A stretch of 64,000 bases of DNA from Phytophthora colocasiae (GCA_018806915.1 JAGKQI010000098.1:1116001-1180000); one strand, 5' to 3'. Numbered from the stretch's first letter, positions 52,184-63,279 are shown. Notes: a model not told the origin generated them from the letters alone. A program made the numbers and translations.

Positions 52184-52419
52184 GTCCTAGTCTCAAAGCC
52201 ACAGACTGGATGAAACTGCTGAAGAATTACAGCAACATCCCACGATACAACTTGGATGCCCCCGAGGACGCGTGAAGAATAGTCATGACCCGACAATCAG
52301 GCCTCCAAAGAATATTCTCAGCATTACATCGTGAATGACAGGTAACAGACATCGTCGTAGCCAAAATACCTGAGTGAGCGTTTGATGCATGCGGTTTAGC
52401 AATCCGGAAGCACATGGTT

Positions 52420-52727
52420 GAGATTCCCTTGAAACGCTGGAACATTGCTTTCTCAGTTGTCCAAGGCTAGCACAAATGTGGCGAATACTATGGAGTAAAT
52501 GGCGTATGGCATTTCGAAGCACACTGGCGTGGAAGCTTCTGCTCTTCCCATCCAACAGTGATATTGCCAGAGGCTGGAGAGACGATCACGAGATCTTGTT
52601 GATACTGTGGAAAATACACAGTACGATAGTGTTCCACGCAACGTGGATACTGCGCAACGACATTTACTTCGGCGAAACACAAGCGATGGCGCCAAGTATC
52701 CCGAACATACAGGCTTCCTTTCGTAGC
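52420..52727 (+). pseudogene. LINE ORF2 C-terminal end, first part
   Basis: Plus-strand frame LETLEHCFLSCPRLAQMWRI is the zinc-knuckle-like zf-RVT segment (H-C-x3-C) near the end of L1-type LINE reverse transcriptases, followed by DDHEILLILWKIHSTIVFHA and TWILRNDIYFG. The frame is cut at 52727 by the Copia element and resumes at 56153. The RT and endonuclease parts to the left are not recognisable. Confidence 0.65.
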
Positions 52728-53007
52728 TGTTGAAGTTACCATCTCTGCAGTGATGACACCTATCTAGGGGTATTAAATTGTGCAGTTCCATATAGAGAAA
52801 TCGTACCTAACTGGACTGGTTGGTGGAGAATAACTCCCCTCCAGAACACCAGACTCTCTAATTCATCACTTCTGCTTTTTACAAGCTCCCATACAACTAC
52901 TTCTTTTACCATCTCCAAGACACAAGGCTTCTCCTTTTATTCACTCTGATCCTTCTTTAAGACCTACCTGTCGTACTAATATCTCTGCGCAAATCATTAC
53001 TTCAACA
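52728..53007 (+). repeat. 5' LTR of the Copia-type element
   Basis: 280 bp, TG...CA ends with an 8 bp inverted repeat, matching 55868-56147 with no difference that I could find. Confidence 0.9.
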
Positions 53008-55867
53008 GGTTATGGACCCCAACGCTTCCTCAGCGTGGAGATAAAGAACGACATGGATGAAGCAAGGCCACGCGGACACAAGCCAAGATGTACATCGGCT
53101 GTCACGCATCGGCCCAGTCCTCGAGCCGTCTATCCTATGCTCCAGCCACTGAGCTGTGAAGACGCACGCACGCCGTGCTGGGAGGCCATCGTGTCCCCGC
53201 GTCAGCAATATTGCTGTAGCGCCGCACGCTCGACGTGCTGGGAGAGCCCCAGGCCAGCCACTGAGCTTGAGCCTACCACGCTGTAAGACCGCCCATGGAG
53301 GCAGGCTAGCTGACATGGCATACTGCCTGTACATACACTATACTACCACATGTAGTAGTTCTGAGACGCTATCAGCTCTCTAATTACATTCGCATACTCG
53401 TTCAGTATGATTACTACTTATATAGTAGTACGATCTACGTAGTACTACTACCGATGGTAATACGTCAACACTTTTGACCGAAAGAAATACAACATGTAGT
53501 ATTCACAAAATTATGAGATAGAGTATGCACAAAGTGCTGATCTCTGCTCATACAACTCACACATACATGCTGAGGCGAAGCAAATTCCGTCTTTTGCGTC
53601 CCCACGCAGCATTGCTGCAGTATTACGAGGAGATCATAAAAACTACTTTACTACAGTAGTACTACTAGTATTGTCATAATGTCCCTCTGTACTACGTAAG
53701 GTAAATCATCAATTTAGGGCCATCAACCATTTTAAGGCCGTATTTTAACTGCCAATCACGTGAAGTTTTTCACAGAGCAAGTACTTTATTGGCTAAAACA
53801 CACTAAATACGAATACCTTCAAAAATTAAATTTGTAAATTTGGCGCGAGGTGTCATGGCTCCAGGCGATGACAGATCAGTCGCCTACATGGTTGGCGGCG
53901 AGCTTATTGAGGGCACATTATGGGAGCAGGGTTGTCGCGGGTTCAAGTCCCGTTAATTCTCCGCACTGATTTGGAAAGTAAAGCATCTATTCAACCTCAC
54001 TGTGCCAGACACTCGACTAACATTTTGTTGTTTAGAATACAGCTGAACAAGTGATATGCGCTACATGTACTTATCTACACCTTTACCTGCAGTTGTAGTA
54101 ACAGCTTTCTTAGACGACTTGGTTTTTTGCTGCCAGCCTCAGCAAGTTCCTGGAGCACTTCATGGGTAAACAGCATCCCCCCAACTGCGACTCGTTTACG
54201 CTTTGTCGTCTTCTTCGGCAGGGGCTTCAATTGTTGGCCTGCCACTTGACCTCCGTAAGCTAATTTCCGTCGAAACTTGATCACAAGTAGAAATATAAAA
54301 GGTGAAGGTGGAATAACCCAAACCTCAAATGGTCACAAAAATGACACTCACTCAGCGCTTTCAATACTGAAAGCAAGACTAAATTCGGCCGTAAACTGAT
54401 TAAGTCGATTTTTTTCTTCTCCACGAGCATGTGCTTAATTTCATTGGTCTGCTACTACAAAAAATCGAGAAAAAATCTCTGGTTTGCGAAGTTTCAGAAA
54501 CTGTCTCACTTTTTGTCAACGCATAAGTAGATGCCGAGTAATTCGAGCATCTTTTATCTCGGCCCATATTTGATTTTTTACCTTAGTAGAATACCAGTCG
54601 TACAACCAGAATTTGCTGGATTGACGCCAAGCTGTAGCGAACTACGGTAGTAGAACTACGGCTTGTTGTATCACGAATATTAAAACAAAATTTGTTGGCT
54701 TAATGCCAAGCTGTAGCGAACTACTCTGGTAGAACTACAGCTTGTAATATGTTAAATACAATAACCCAGATTAATTTCGGGCTCTGTGAAAACAAAATCT
54801 CAAAAAGAAATGTAAAGCGATATACACTGTACAGACATTTGTCTGATAACAAAGTTGAGAAATACTTAACGAAATGTATGAAACTGGGAGGCACCAACGT
54901 AGTCATTCATTCGCCAAACTACATTCAGTCACTGGCAAGAATTTCAAACATTTCCCTAACAAAAAGAAATAAAAGAATTAAATCTACTTCTATTGTAGTT
55001 CTTAAAGCACCATACATTTACGTGACAAGTCAACAAAAGCCTCTGTCAATAGAAAGCAAACTACAGTTCAGAAACACGAATTCCATCTACATTGGATTCA
55101 TAGTTACAAATCTATCACTTCCTCAACTAGATGAGCCTCTAGGGAGAAATTAGCCCCAACGATGAGAGCCTGCGTATTAACTGCAAACACGAGTAAACTA
55201 CTTATGACACTGTTTGGGATTATTTATGCTTTAAAGCTGTAGCCTTTCTTCAAAAACTTGAAAGATATAAACTCTCAACAAAATTAGTAAAAACAAATTT
55301 GAAAACGAACACCAACATCAACTATGAACCAGTTTTAAGAAACTGGGAGGCAAAAATTCTCTATAAGTCCTCAGCCAAAGAAATATAAAACCAAAACACA
55401 AACAAAATATGTGAAGAAACGTCCAAAAGCATGAACGAGAACAAAACATGCAATGTAAATAACGACTTACACAACATTTAAAAATTTCAACAAGGCGAAC
55501 AGGTGTATCCTCAAAGGTTTCCTGAGTAGCCAACGATACACTAAACAGGTTTTGATCCTTAAAGGTTTTCCTGAGTATCTTTTCTCAAAACACGTACAAC
55601 AAAAGCGTTAATAACAACATTCCACTACGGTGAACAGGTTTAATCCTTCTTTAAGGTTTTCCTGAGTAGCCAAAATATCAATCAAACAAGAAAAAAATTG
55701 CACAACAAAAAATGACAAATGGTCAAAGAAAAACCATCTATATCAAAACAAGAGCTACCTCTTGTAAGTATTCATGTTTGCACAGGACTGTTATAACAGC
55801 CACCTGTGGAGCATTAAAATTTTACTCGACAGATAGAGCATCATACACATTCATCGATGTGGGAGGC
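53008..55867. other. Interior of the Copia-type element, no pol
   Basis: MDPNASSAWR at 53013 may be a gag start that stops after ten codons. Otherwise AT-rich sequence with no supported gene: ATG-started frames of 60-135 codons occur but look like chance. It contains a ~77 bp duplicate at ~54608-54750 (AGCTGTAGCGAACTAC), three copies of a CAGGT...CTCAAAGGTTTCCTGAGTAGC-like word near 55500, 55547 and 55633, and GTAGTACTACTA simple sequence around 53410-53700. Confidence 0.6.
53888..53981 (+). other. tRNA 3'-half-like sequence
   Basis: GCGGGTTCAAGTCCCGT forms a complete T arm, followed by TAATTCTCC as an acceptor-like end. No matching 5' acceptor (GGAGAATTA) is present ~70 bases upstream, so this is a tRNA-derived remnant at best. 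Confidence 0.3.
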
Positions 55868-56147
55868 TGTTGAAGTTACCATCTCTGCAGTGATGACACC
55901 TATCTAGGGGTATTAAATTGTGCAGTTCCATATAGAGAAATCGTACCTAACTGGACTGGTTGGTGGAGAATAACTCCCCTCCAGAACACCAGACTCTCTA
56001 ATTCATCACTTCTGCTTTTTACAAGCTCCCATACAACTACTTCTTTTACCATCTCCAAGACACAAGGCTTCTCCTTTTATTCACTCTGATCCTTCTTTAA
56101 GACCTACCTGTCGTACTAATATCTCTGCGCAAATCATTACTTCAACA
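55868..56147 (+). repeat. 3' LTR of the Copia-type element
   Basis: Matches the 5' LTR along its whole length; followed by the 5 bp target duplication GTAGC. Confidence 0.9.
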
Positions 56148-56152
56148 GTAGC

Positions 56153-56314
56153 CATTATCATTTCTTGTGTCGACACTCATCGGATTGGCACATCGTTAAT
56201 CGAGTGCTTACGCGTTTGGGTTATGAGCCTGAAAGTACACTGTACCGAATTGCTTCCAAATCTTCCAAGACAACGCATATGGATCCCGCGAAGTTAGACT
56301 TGATACAAATTTAG
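56153..56314 (+). pseudogene. LINE ORF2 C-terminal end, second part
   Basis: Joined to 52727 after removal of the Copia element, the frame continues QASFRSHYHFLCRHSSDWHI, VNRVLTRLGYEPESTLYRIA, THMDPAKLDLIQI and stops at TAG 56312. The in-frame continuation across a 3.4 kb insertion confirms both the insertion site and the reading frame. Confidence 0.65.
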
Positions 56315-56590
56315 TAGCATAGGTCTGCAAGACGACTGTCCGCTCAAAGTTAATCAACTACTTCTGGAGTCAATATGTACAGGTTTCTGCCTCAATAAAG
56401 AAGTTGGAGTCTGCATGCAAATGGCAAGGTTATAAGAAATAGACAAGACAGTTCAATTTAAAAATATTGTCAGGTCATAAAATGGTGATATGCAGCTCGG
56501 AAGGTTATCGGTTTTTCAGGCTTCTTTATTGAGGCAGAAGACTGTATATGATTATGCTCATACAAAATAGCAGGGGACGTACTGTAGTAG
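56315..56590. other. Intergenic, no gene seen
   Basis: Probably 3' untranslated LINE sequence and flank; nothing recognisable. Confidence 0.35.
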
Positions 56591-56729
56591 TACACTGCTC
56601 ACGGTAATTAGTCTGACTGAGACTATTTAATGTGAGTGGCTTTTTGGCTCCTTTACAATAAATAGTCTGAGTCAGACTATTTCTGTGCTAAGACTATTTA
56701 CGAAACCAAAAATAGTATTGCATAATACG

Positions 56730-56805
56730 GATGTAAGGGGACTCGAACCGTCGATATCCATCCTGGAGCCCGAGCACACAAACGACTGAGCCAAACTGGA
56801 ACCAA
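56730..56805 (-). other. tRNA-like sequence with box A and box B, left end of transposon
   Basis: Minus strand: TGGCTCAGTCGT fits box A and GGTTCGAGTCC fits box B of pol III promoters, at tRNA-like spacing. The T stem and acceptor stem do not pair, so it is not a functional tRNA; it may be a tRNA-derived remnant. Confidence 0.4.
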
Positions 56806-56843
56806 GCACTATGCAGTCCACTAAATATATTACAAAGTTACGT

Positions 56844-58063
56844 TCATCTTGCTGCAGTTGCAAATGTTATACCCACGGGTTCGCCATCGAAGTGCACACG
56901 GTGTTTTTCGATGATCTCTTGGAGATGAGGGTAAAGTTGATCAACAGACCAGGTCCCATCAATCCCTAGCGATAGCCCACACCTGATCATTGCCTTGCGT
57001 GCATACGACATTCCGTTTTTATCCTTCTGGAGGTTGACGGCTTTGACGGCCTCGGCAGCAAGTTGAAGGAAAAACCTTTTTCCAGGGTTTTGAAGCTTTC
57101 CGGACCACGATCCGTCTTTCCTGATCTTATTTTGCCAGCAGTTGTCCTTGATCATTTCCATTTTTTCTCGTTCCACTTGGCTTTCCAGGCATCCTTTATC
57201 TTTGAAATTACGAAAGAGTCTGCTGGCTGGCATAGGTCTGTTGCGTTGGGAGGAAAAAACTTGAGGTCGGCGTTGATAGCATTAAGCTCCTCACGACATT
57301 CATCCGCCCCAAGATGGCCGGAACAATTGTCAAGGTAGATAGTTTTCTTGCGCCCACGAGGGTCCCCACGCATGGCTCGCCTCTCTTTTAAATATTCTCG
57401 GAACAGTTTTTGTGTCATCCATCCCTTTCAACTCGAGCGATAGCACACACCTGGGGTTTTGTCTGGAACTCCATGGATAGGATAGTTCCCCTCAGAGTTC
57501 ATAAAAATCATCATTGGGGCAAGAATTCGAGCGCTTGGACCTCCTGAGAGCCGGACCACCATCGTCATCCCTTCGCCTCCAGACACCACATCAGCATATT
57601 TAACAATCTTGTCCCCTGAAAAGCCTAGGGTCTTGCCATTATCAAAGTCCACGACAAAATGGGTTTCGTCGATATTCTCGATAAGGTTCTCATCGAGAGA
57701 TCCATCGGCAAAACCACGCTGCAGTTCGCCAAGGTGAAAGCTGCTTACGTTCTGTGTGCGGCGAGAACCGAGACGTGGGGCCGGAGATAACGACTGCATG
57801 ATTTCGAGCTCAATAGTGGCGCCGTCGTCCAACAGCACGGCAGGATCCTCCGGAGCCGAGTCGTCACTTGGTGGGGAGCTAATCGATGCTGTTTTGGCAG
57901 CTTGGTCGCACTTTGGGCAGGCTATTGATTGTCCGAAGCCTTCGTTTCCGGTGGGACGGCCGCAAAAAGGGTGCATATTGCAGGAGCACATTGGGCAACG
58001 ATGAACAGGACCGACAGGTTCGCCGCATCCTCCACACGGGGCGGTCGACTTGGTGGTTGGCAT
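56844..58063 (-). pseudogene. pogo-like DDE transposase with zinc-finger N-terminus
   Basis: ATG 58063. The N-terminus has a Cys/His cluster (CGGCGEPVGPVHRCPMC, MHPFCGR, IACPKC) resembling a PHD/RING-like finger. Catalytic DDE_1 motifs: IENIDETHFVVDF (first Asp), TIYLDNCSGHLG (second), and FFPPNATDLCQPADSFVISK (third-acid region). A TGA at 57428 replaces one codon between CYRSS and KGWMTQK, in frame. A frameshift near 57180 leads to EMIKDNCWQNKIRKDGSWSG and the C-terminus GEPVGITFATAAR. The enzyme would cut and paste the element at TA sites. Confidence 0.8.
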
Positions 58064-58257
58064 TTCCGATTTGCTGGTAGTTGGTAAAAATGATAGTGAT
58101 AGTAAAACAACTTGGCTTCAAGCTCGAAGCTTCCCAGCCAGGCCCTTCACCCCTACCACCGAAGCGGAGGTAACATCGGACACATTGTGTAAAAGGTAAA
58201 ACTTGTGGTCCTATAAGTGCTTGCACTTGGTCGGCACTTCGAGAACCACAAACAACA

Positions 58258-58345
58258 AAATCAACTGCTTTAGAAAAAGTTGTGTTGGGTGACTCGAACC
58301 CAGTCGTGTTGATTAGCAACTTGCAGTCTTATCCAGTCGGCCTAT
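58258..58345 (-). other. tRNA-like sequence with box A, box B and T-run, right end of transposon
   Basis: Minus strand: TAGGCCGACTGG (box A-like), GGGTTCGAGTC (box B-like), then a TTTTT run just after the sequence, as in a pol III gene. Acceptor and T stems are imperfect, so it is a remnant or a pol III-promoter-like sequence rather than a working tRNA. Confidence 0.4.
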
Positions 58346-58520
58346 ACTAGGGTTAGACTAATTTTGAAGTTGAACAAGCAGACTAATTACGAATGCTCAT
58401 ATTTTTATTGAACCAAAAATGGTCTAGCTAAGACTATTTCTGAACATAGACTATTTTCGCACATAGACTAATTACCGTGAGCAGTGTACTGATCATACAC
58501 CAATGTAGCCATCCATCACC

Positions 58521-58883
58521 GTGGATTCCTTCACTTCGAAGTTGATCTCTTCGAAGTGGATCGCGTGCCAGTCTGGCACTTACACTCTTCAATCTGCCAA
58601 GAGATGCCCACGTTCACTTCGAATCAAGGCCGTTTGGAGAATATTCGTGCAGTGGCAAGACACCACCACCGCCTGCACGCCAGCGTCTAGCTCTGCTACA
58701 TCTGCTCGGATTTCTCGAGATGCCCTTCGTCGGTTCCAACCTCTACATGATGGCATTTCCTATGTGTCGTGGAACGCTTTACAGTCGAAACTTGGCACGC
58801 CAAATGAATTGGAGCATTTCACCAGACATTTCGAAGGCGAAGGTATCATTGTTGATAGTTCGGGATCTGAAGAAACTCAGTGA
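58521..58883 (+). CDS. Hypothetical ORF, 120 aa
   Basis: Open frame starting MDSFTSKLISSKWIACQ and ending EGIIVDSSGSEETQ. The second half (VSWNALQSKLGTPNELEHFT) has an ordinary protein composition, but I recognise no family. It lies just outside the right end of the pogo-like element and may be a remnant of an older mobile element or chance. Confidence 0.25.
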   Translation: MDSFTSKLISSKWIACQSGTYTLQSAKRCPRSLRIKAVWRIFVQWQDTTTACTPASSSATSARISRDALRRFQPLHDGISYVSWNALQSKLGTPNELEHFTRHFEGEGIIVDSSGSEETQ

Positions 58884-59332
58884 ACGTACCTGAGGTTTGC
58901 AGATGTCATAAATAAAGCACATGCGCCTTCGTTGCGCTGTGGATAGTCGTGACTGGTTGGTTGGTCCTCTCGGAGAGAGAATGATGAGAAACCCATATAG
59001 GACGCAGATCCAGAGGACGGAACTGCAGGAGTTTACCTTCTGCTCTACGTACTCCGTTGAAACCCCGTCCGGGCGGGAGCCGCGTTTTCAGCCACAGCGG
59101 ACAGATACCCGTAGTTCCCAAGAAGATCGAGTTAACAGGTCCAGGATAGTGTCTAGCTCAGTAAGGCTATGTATAATTCAGACGTCAAGGATTTACCCCT
59201 TGGCGCTGCGGACAGCTTGTGAACGTGTGAGGCAAGAAAATGTTGTTGAACAAAGACATATCTTACTACTTCTAGACTAGAACTTCTAGAATAACTCATT
59301 TGTTGGTATCACTAATGGCCAGAGGCAACTGA
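58884..59332. other. Intergenic, no gene seen; katG downstream region
   Basis: No coding or RNA signal on either strand. The last ~100 bp would include the katG 3' untranslated region. Confidence 0.4.
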
Positions 59333-61366
59333 TTAGTAGCTGTCGGCCTTGAAGTGATCGGCGGTCATGACCTTGTTCCAGGCCTGCGTGAAAACCTTCT
59401 TGAAAGCGAACTCATCGGCAGCGAACTTCTCCACCGATGCCTTTAGCTCAGGCGCATCCAGCAGAGCCACGTCCGTGTCGAGCATGTAGATTTCCTTATC
59501 ACCGGCCTTGAACTCCTTAGCAGACACCGACGACCACGTCTCGTTGAGCAGCACCTTGAAGTACTCGTTGGAGAGAGAGGCCGAGCTGTTGCCGTACGAT
59601 CCGGTGTAGCCCAGCGCCTTCTGTTGTGCGGCACTGCGCGGACGACCGGCGAGAGCCACAGCCTCTTCCGGAGACACACCCAGAATCTTAATGTTGTCGC
59701 GGACTCCAGTCACCGTCGAGTTGTAGTACTCACGCGGGGCGAGAATCTCGTCGCCGTCGCCGTTCTCAGCGTCCGTGCGGCCGCCAAGGAAGTCGATCTT
59801 CACGTTGCCGCCGTCCTCAAGAGCCACCTGACCCGCCAGAACGATCAGATCAGCGGTCGACAGTGTCGGGTACTTCTCCTTGATCGGCTCCAGCGTAGCG
59901 ATGATCTTGTCCACGCCAGCGTTGACCGGCCACTCCTTCTGCGGAGCGAAGCGGATCTTGGCACCGTTGCAACCGCCGGCGTAGTCCGTGATGCGGAACG
60001 TCGAGGCGCACTGCCATGCCGCGTGCACGAACAGAGCGCCGTTATCCGCCGACTGCTTTAGAAGTTCACGGACGTCCGCACGCACAGCGTCGAAGTCCGG
60101 GAGGTTCTCAGGGGTAGCAGGCAGCGGGTTCTGGAAGGGCTGAACAGGAGGGATGTCGTTACCACGGCAACGAGCAACGGGGCCCATGTCACGCGACACC
60201 AACTTGTACCAGGCGTGGGAGAAAGCATCATCCAGAGCGGCCTGGTCAGCGGCGAACTCCTTCGCGATCTTCAGGTAGTTCTCGTCGTGCAGCAGTGCGA
60301 TATCAGCCGTCAGCATGCGCACAGGAGGGTTCGTGTCGGGCACCGGACGCCACTGGACGTGGCCACCCGGACCGTCGAACTTCTCCCACTCGAAGCTGGT
60401 AAGGCCCTTGAAGTAACCGTTGCCCCACTTGGTCGGGGTAAACGTCCAAGCGCCTTCAAAACCACTGGTAAAGGTGTTGTTGCCCTTGCCCTTCATTTCG
60501 CCCTCACCGCAGGTTCCAGGCCACGGGTTCTCCGGGTCCTCAAGCGGCGACGGACCAGCACCCGTCGGACAGGCACCGTGCGTCTTTCCGAAAGCGTGGC
60601 CACCGCCGATCAGAGCGACAGTCTCGCGGTCGTCCATGCCCATGCGCTTGAAGGTGTCGCGAATGTCGGCCACCGAGCCAACGGGGTCGGGCTTACCCAT
60701 GGGACCCTCAGGGTTCACGTAGATGAGACCCATCGTGGTGGGGCCAAGCGGCTCCTTGCACTGACCGTCCACCTCGCACGGGGCCACAGCCTCCTGCTCG
60801 GGCGACGGACCCAACTGCAGGCTGCTGGTTCCGTCGGCGTCATCGCGACGACCTCCGCAGAAGCCCAGCACGGGGCCACCCATGCTCTTGATGGCCACGT
60901 CGCCCGACAGCACGATGAGGTCACCCCACGAAAGTGCGTCACCGTACTTGTCCTTGATGGGGTTCAGCAGCTTCAGAGCCTTGTCCAGGTTCGTGTTGTC
61001 GGCCCAGCTGTGCTCCGGGTTGAAGCGGATACGACCGCCGTCACAGCCACCGCGGCCGTCAGCACGGCGGTACGAGCCGTTGCAGTGCCACGCGAGACGG
61101 ATGAAGAGACCTCCGTAGTGGCCGAAGTCGGCAGGCCAGAAGTCCTGCGAGTCCGTCATGAGCTTCTCGAGGTCGGCCTTGACGAGGTCGTAGTCGATGA
61201 CATCGCAGCTCTTGGGGTCGTAGAGTTCGTTGGAGATCTGACGGTCCTGGTCCTTGACGGAGGCAACCTTGTCGAAGCCGAATGGGCAGCTTCCTGTGCG
61301 ACCGGCCTCGATACCAGCGGAAAGGCTGGCGATAGCAGCGACGAAAGCAGCGAGACGGACGTTCAT
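59333..61366 (-). CDS. katG: Secreted catalase-peroxidase (KatG), 677 aa
   Basis: Bifunctional heme enzyme that destroys hydrogen peroxide. Residues 1-21 (MNVRLAAFVAAIASLSAGIE) form a signal peptide, so the enzyme is likely extracellular and could blunt a plant oxidative burst. Distal heme pocket: Arg90, Trp93, His94 (LFIRLAWHCNGSYR). The residues for the KatG-specific Met-Tyr-Trp crosslink are present: Trp93, Tyr216 (MGLIYVNPEGP) and Met242 (FKRMGMDD). The proximal heme ligand is His257 (GGGHAFGKTHG). The usual two-domain duplication is visible; the C-terminal half (LFVHAAWQCASTFRITDYAG) lacks the heme His. Length is close to the ~700 residue family norm. No intron. A second copy lies upstream at 63280. 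Confidence 0.95.
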   Translation of the reverse strand: MNVRLAAFVAAIASLSAGIEAGRTGSCPFGFDKVASVKDQDRQISNELYDPKSCDVIDYDLVKADLEKLMTDSQDFWPADFGHYGGLFIRLAWHCNGSYRRADGRGGCDGGRIRFNPEHSWADNTNLDKALKLLNPIKDKYGDALSWGDLIVLSGDVAIKSMGGPVLGFCGGRRDDADGTSSLQLGPSPEQEAVAPCEVDGQCKEPLGPTTMGLIYVNPEGPMGKPDPVGSVADIRDTFKRMGMDDRETVALIGGGHAFGKTHGACPTGAGPSPLEDPENPWPGTCGEGEMKGKGNNTFTSGFEGAWTFTPTKWGNGYFKGLTSFEWEKFDGPGGHVQWRPVPDTNPPVRMLTADIALLHDENYLKIAKEFAADQAALDDAFSHAWYKLVSRDMGPVARCRGNDIPPVQPFQNPLPATPENLPDFDAVRADVRELLKQSADNGALFVHAAWQCASTFRITDYAGGCNGAKIRFAPQKEWPVNAGVDKIIATLEPIKEKYPTLSTADLIVLAGQVALEDGGNVKIDFLGGRTDAENGDGDEILAPREYYNSTVTGVRDNIKILGVSPEEAVALAGRPRSAAQQKALGYTGSYGNSSASLSNEYFKVLLNETWSSVSAKEFKAGDKEIYMLDTDVALLDAPELKASVEKFAADEFAFKKVFTQAWNKVMTADHFKADSY

Positions 61367-61572
61367 GTTTTGGAAACGACTTGCGACTGCCGAGGTAAAT
61401 CGAATTGTGAGAGCTATGGACAGCCTGTCTGGGTAGGATAATCCTACTAGGATTCCGACACTGTCCGACCGACAAGGGCAACTCGAGGCGTGTGAGACGT
61501 TTACCGTTCGTTTGTGAGTTTGGTGTTCGCATGGTAAAACAGATGCAAGTTTTCTTCGTTCGCTCGCTTTGA

Positions 61573-61579
61573 TGAGTCA
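61573..61579. promoter_or_regulatory. AP-1/Gcn4-type bZIP site upstream of katG
   Basis: TGAGTCA, ~207 bp before the katG start codon. It is the canonical palindromic bZIP site often linked to oxidative-stress genes in fungi; relevance here is inferred. Confidence 0.3.
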
Positions 61580-62040
61580 CATGATACCGTATACTTGAAC
61601 CATCAGTTTAACAAGAATTTGCATCTGGCGCCAGGCGCCACGGGAATGAAAATTAAGATTTGGCATGGACCGACGGAATCAAGAAGATATGTAATCTATC
61701 GCTTTGCTGGATCTGCAATCGACGATCGGACATTGGTACACATACCGGTACGCTCACGTGTGGTAGATTCTACAGTATTAAGCAAACTACCTATCTATTT
61801 GTCGGAGGAGGAGGAAATTAGCGGTCTACTTTGCTACTACAGCGTAAGTGGCGGTACCAGTATGTTCTGGTGTATTCTTCTACTTTGGTGTACACATTCC
61901 ATAGAGTACTACGTAATGGAATGTTAATAGTACTACATTATTAGGAATGCATTTAGTGTAGTGTAGGATGCATTTAGTGTACGTTGTGTAGGATTCATTT
62001 CACGTTTAATACTTTATCAAAGCAGGAGAAACAAAGGAAT

Positions 62041-62088
62041 ATCTCGCAGCCTGCGAGATAATACATCCTGCGAGTCGCAGGATGTATT
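62041..62088. other. Two adjacent perfect hairpins
   Basis: ATCTCGCA/TGCGAGAT (8 bp arms, 3-base loop) is followed at once by AATACATCCTGCGA and its complement (14 bp arms, single-base centre at 62074). No T-run marks it as a terminator. Confidence 0.6.
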
Positions 62089-63279
62089 TGACTTTCGATA
62101 TGATCAGAATAATATAAAGCTATTAACGTTAGTGTGCTACCGTACTACTAGTACGTAGTAGTACTACGTAGCCAGCTTGCATTGCGCAAAGCCTACCTTG
62201 TCCAACGCCCCTCCAGGATGGATTGCTTCGTGGACACCGTAACTTGGTATCGTCACAATTGGAGGAGGTAACATTGCCATTGCTACGTCTGCAATTTGAT
62301 CGTGATTACATGGAATTAAAGACCTGCTGTGATTCACAATTTTCCTGGTCCAGGAGGTCCTGGGTCGCAACATGTGCGTCTCACATCGATTACGTCCATG
62401 ACCCAAGTTAGTTACACGCACATGGTGCTGGCTTTGCCGTACTTCATATACCGGTATATTATCAATACTTACGCACACGTATGAGGCTCTGGTATCTGAC
62501 TTGGTCTGGAAGTACGACCAATGTAAAATGCATGTATGTACAGCGATGCCAATAATATCCTACATGTAGATAATATTATTTAATGTCCTTCCATTCTATT
62601 GAATACTAGTAAGTTGTACTGTAGTGTACCGGTACTCTGAAGGAACTTTCCAACATGTAGAAGCTTCACTGCTGGATTAAAGGACACCTTGACAATGGAT
62701 TTCTAAAGTATGTAAACGCGTTTCGCGAGCCGTCTTGCCACCTGAATCCACCTAATAAACAATGCTTCTACTTGGTACCTACCTAAGTAGGAAGGTTGGC
62801 AAATCTGTAAACTGTACATCAAGTAGTACATGCAGTTTACAGATCTACAGAGTATTCTACATGTACATGTATTTCAAGTACGTAGTAAGTTTGGCAAACG
62901 TTGCTGTCTTCTAGGATTTGAGATACAGTGTATACAATGGTTGAAGACTACAATACCATCTGCCAATCTACCCCGTGATCAAAGCACGACATGGTAATTT
63001 TGATTGAATTGTCCCATATATAGGAAAGAGAAGAACAAGGGTAACTAAGACTTACTATATCAAACTTGTAGCCTGTACAGTGTTCCGGTGTCCTGCGCAT
63101 CGAATGAAAAATCACATCTCAAAGCTTCTCCATCGGAGAATCTCGAACCAGGAGGAAGTGAGCGTAGCTGAATATGAATAACCAACGTTTCGAGTGAATT
63201 GCATGTATTACAGATTAGCAGCAACTTCCGGTTGTGTAACTTACAGTAAGACTCTTGTTTCAGGTGCAACAGCGTAGAC

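Larger units (their letters stand above)
52728..56147 (+). mobile_element. Non-autonomous Copia-type element, 3.4 kb, young
   Basis: Two apparently identical 280 bp LTRs (52728-53007 and 55868-56147) begin TGTTGAAG and end CTTCAACA. GTAGC precedes the left LTR (52723-52727) and follows the right one (56148-56152). GGTTATGGACCCC directly after the left LTR resembles the Copia primer site for a cleaved initiator tRNA half, and GATGTGGGAGGC before the right LTR is a purine tract. The 2.86 kb interior has no gag-pol, so it must have moved with enzymes from elsewhere. Removing it with one GTAGC restores a LINE reading frame. Confidence 0.88.
56593..58486 (-). mobile_element. pogo-like Tc1/mariner-superfamily transposon, 1.9 kb
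   Basis: Inverted ends CACTGCTCACGGTAATTAGT (left) and its reverse complement at the right (58467-58486), flanked by TA on both sides (56591-56592, 58487-58488), the target of this superfamily. AGACTATTT-type words repeat inside both ends. The single transposase gene on the minus strand is interrupted by one stop and one frameshift, so this copy is inactive. Confidence 0.85.
61367..63279. other. 1.9 kb intergenic region between the katG copies
   Basis: No gene found on either strand. The first ~250 bp form the katG upstream region with TGAGTCA at 61573. The rest is AT-rich with GTAGTACTAC-type simple sequence (62140-62175, 62590-62640) and strong hairpins at 62041-62088. Confidence 0.5.

Noticed and set aside
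54749..55153. 134-codon ORF in the Copia interior
   Set aside because: AT-rich, low-complexity composition with no recognisable motif; probably chance.
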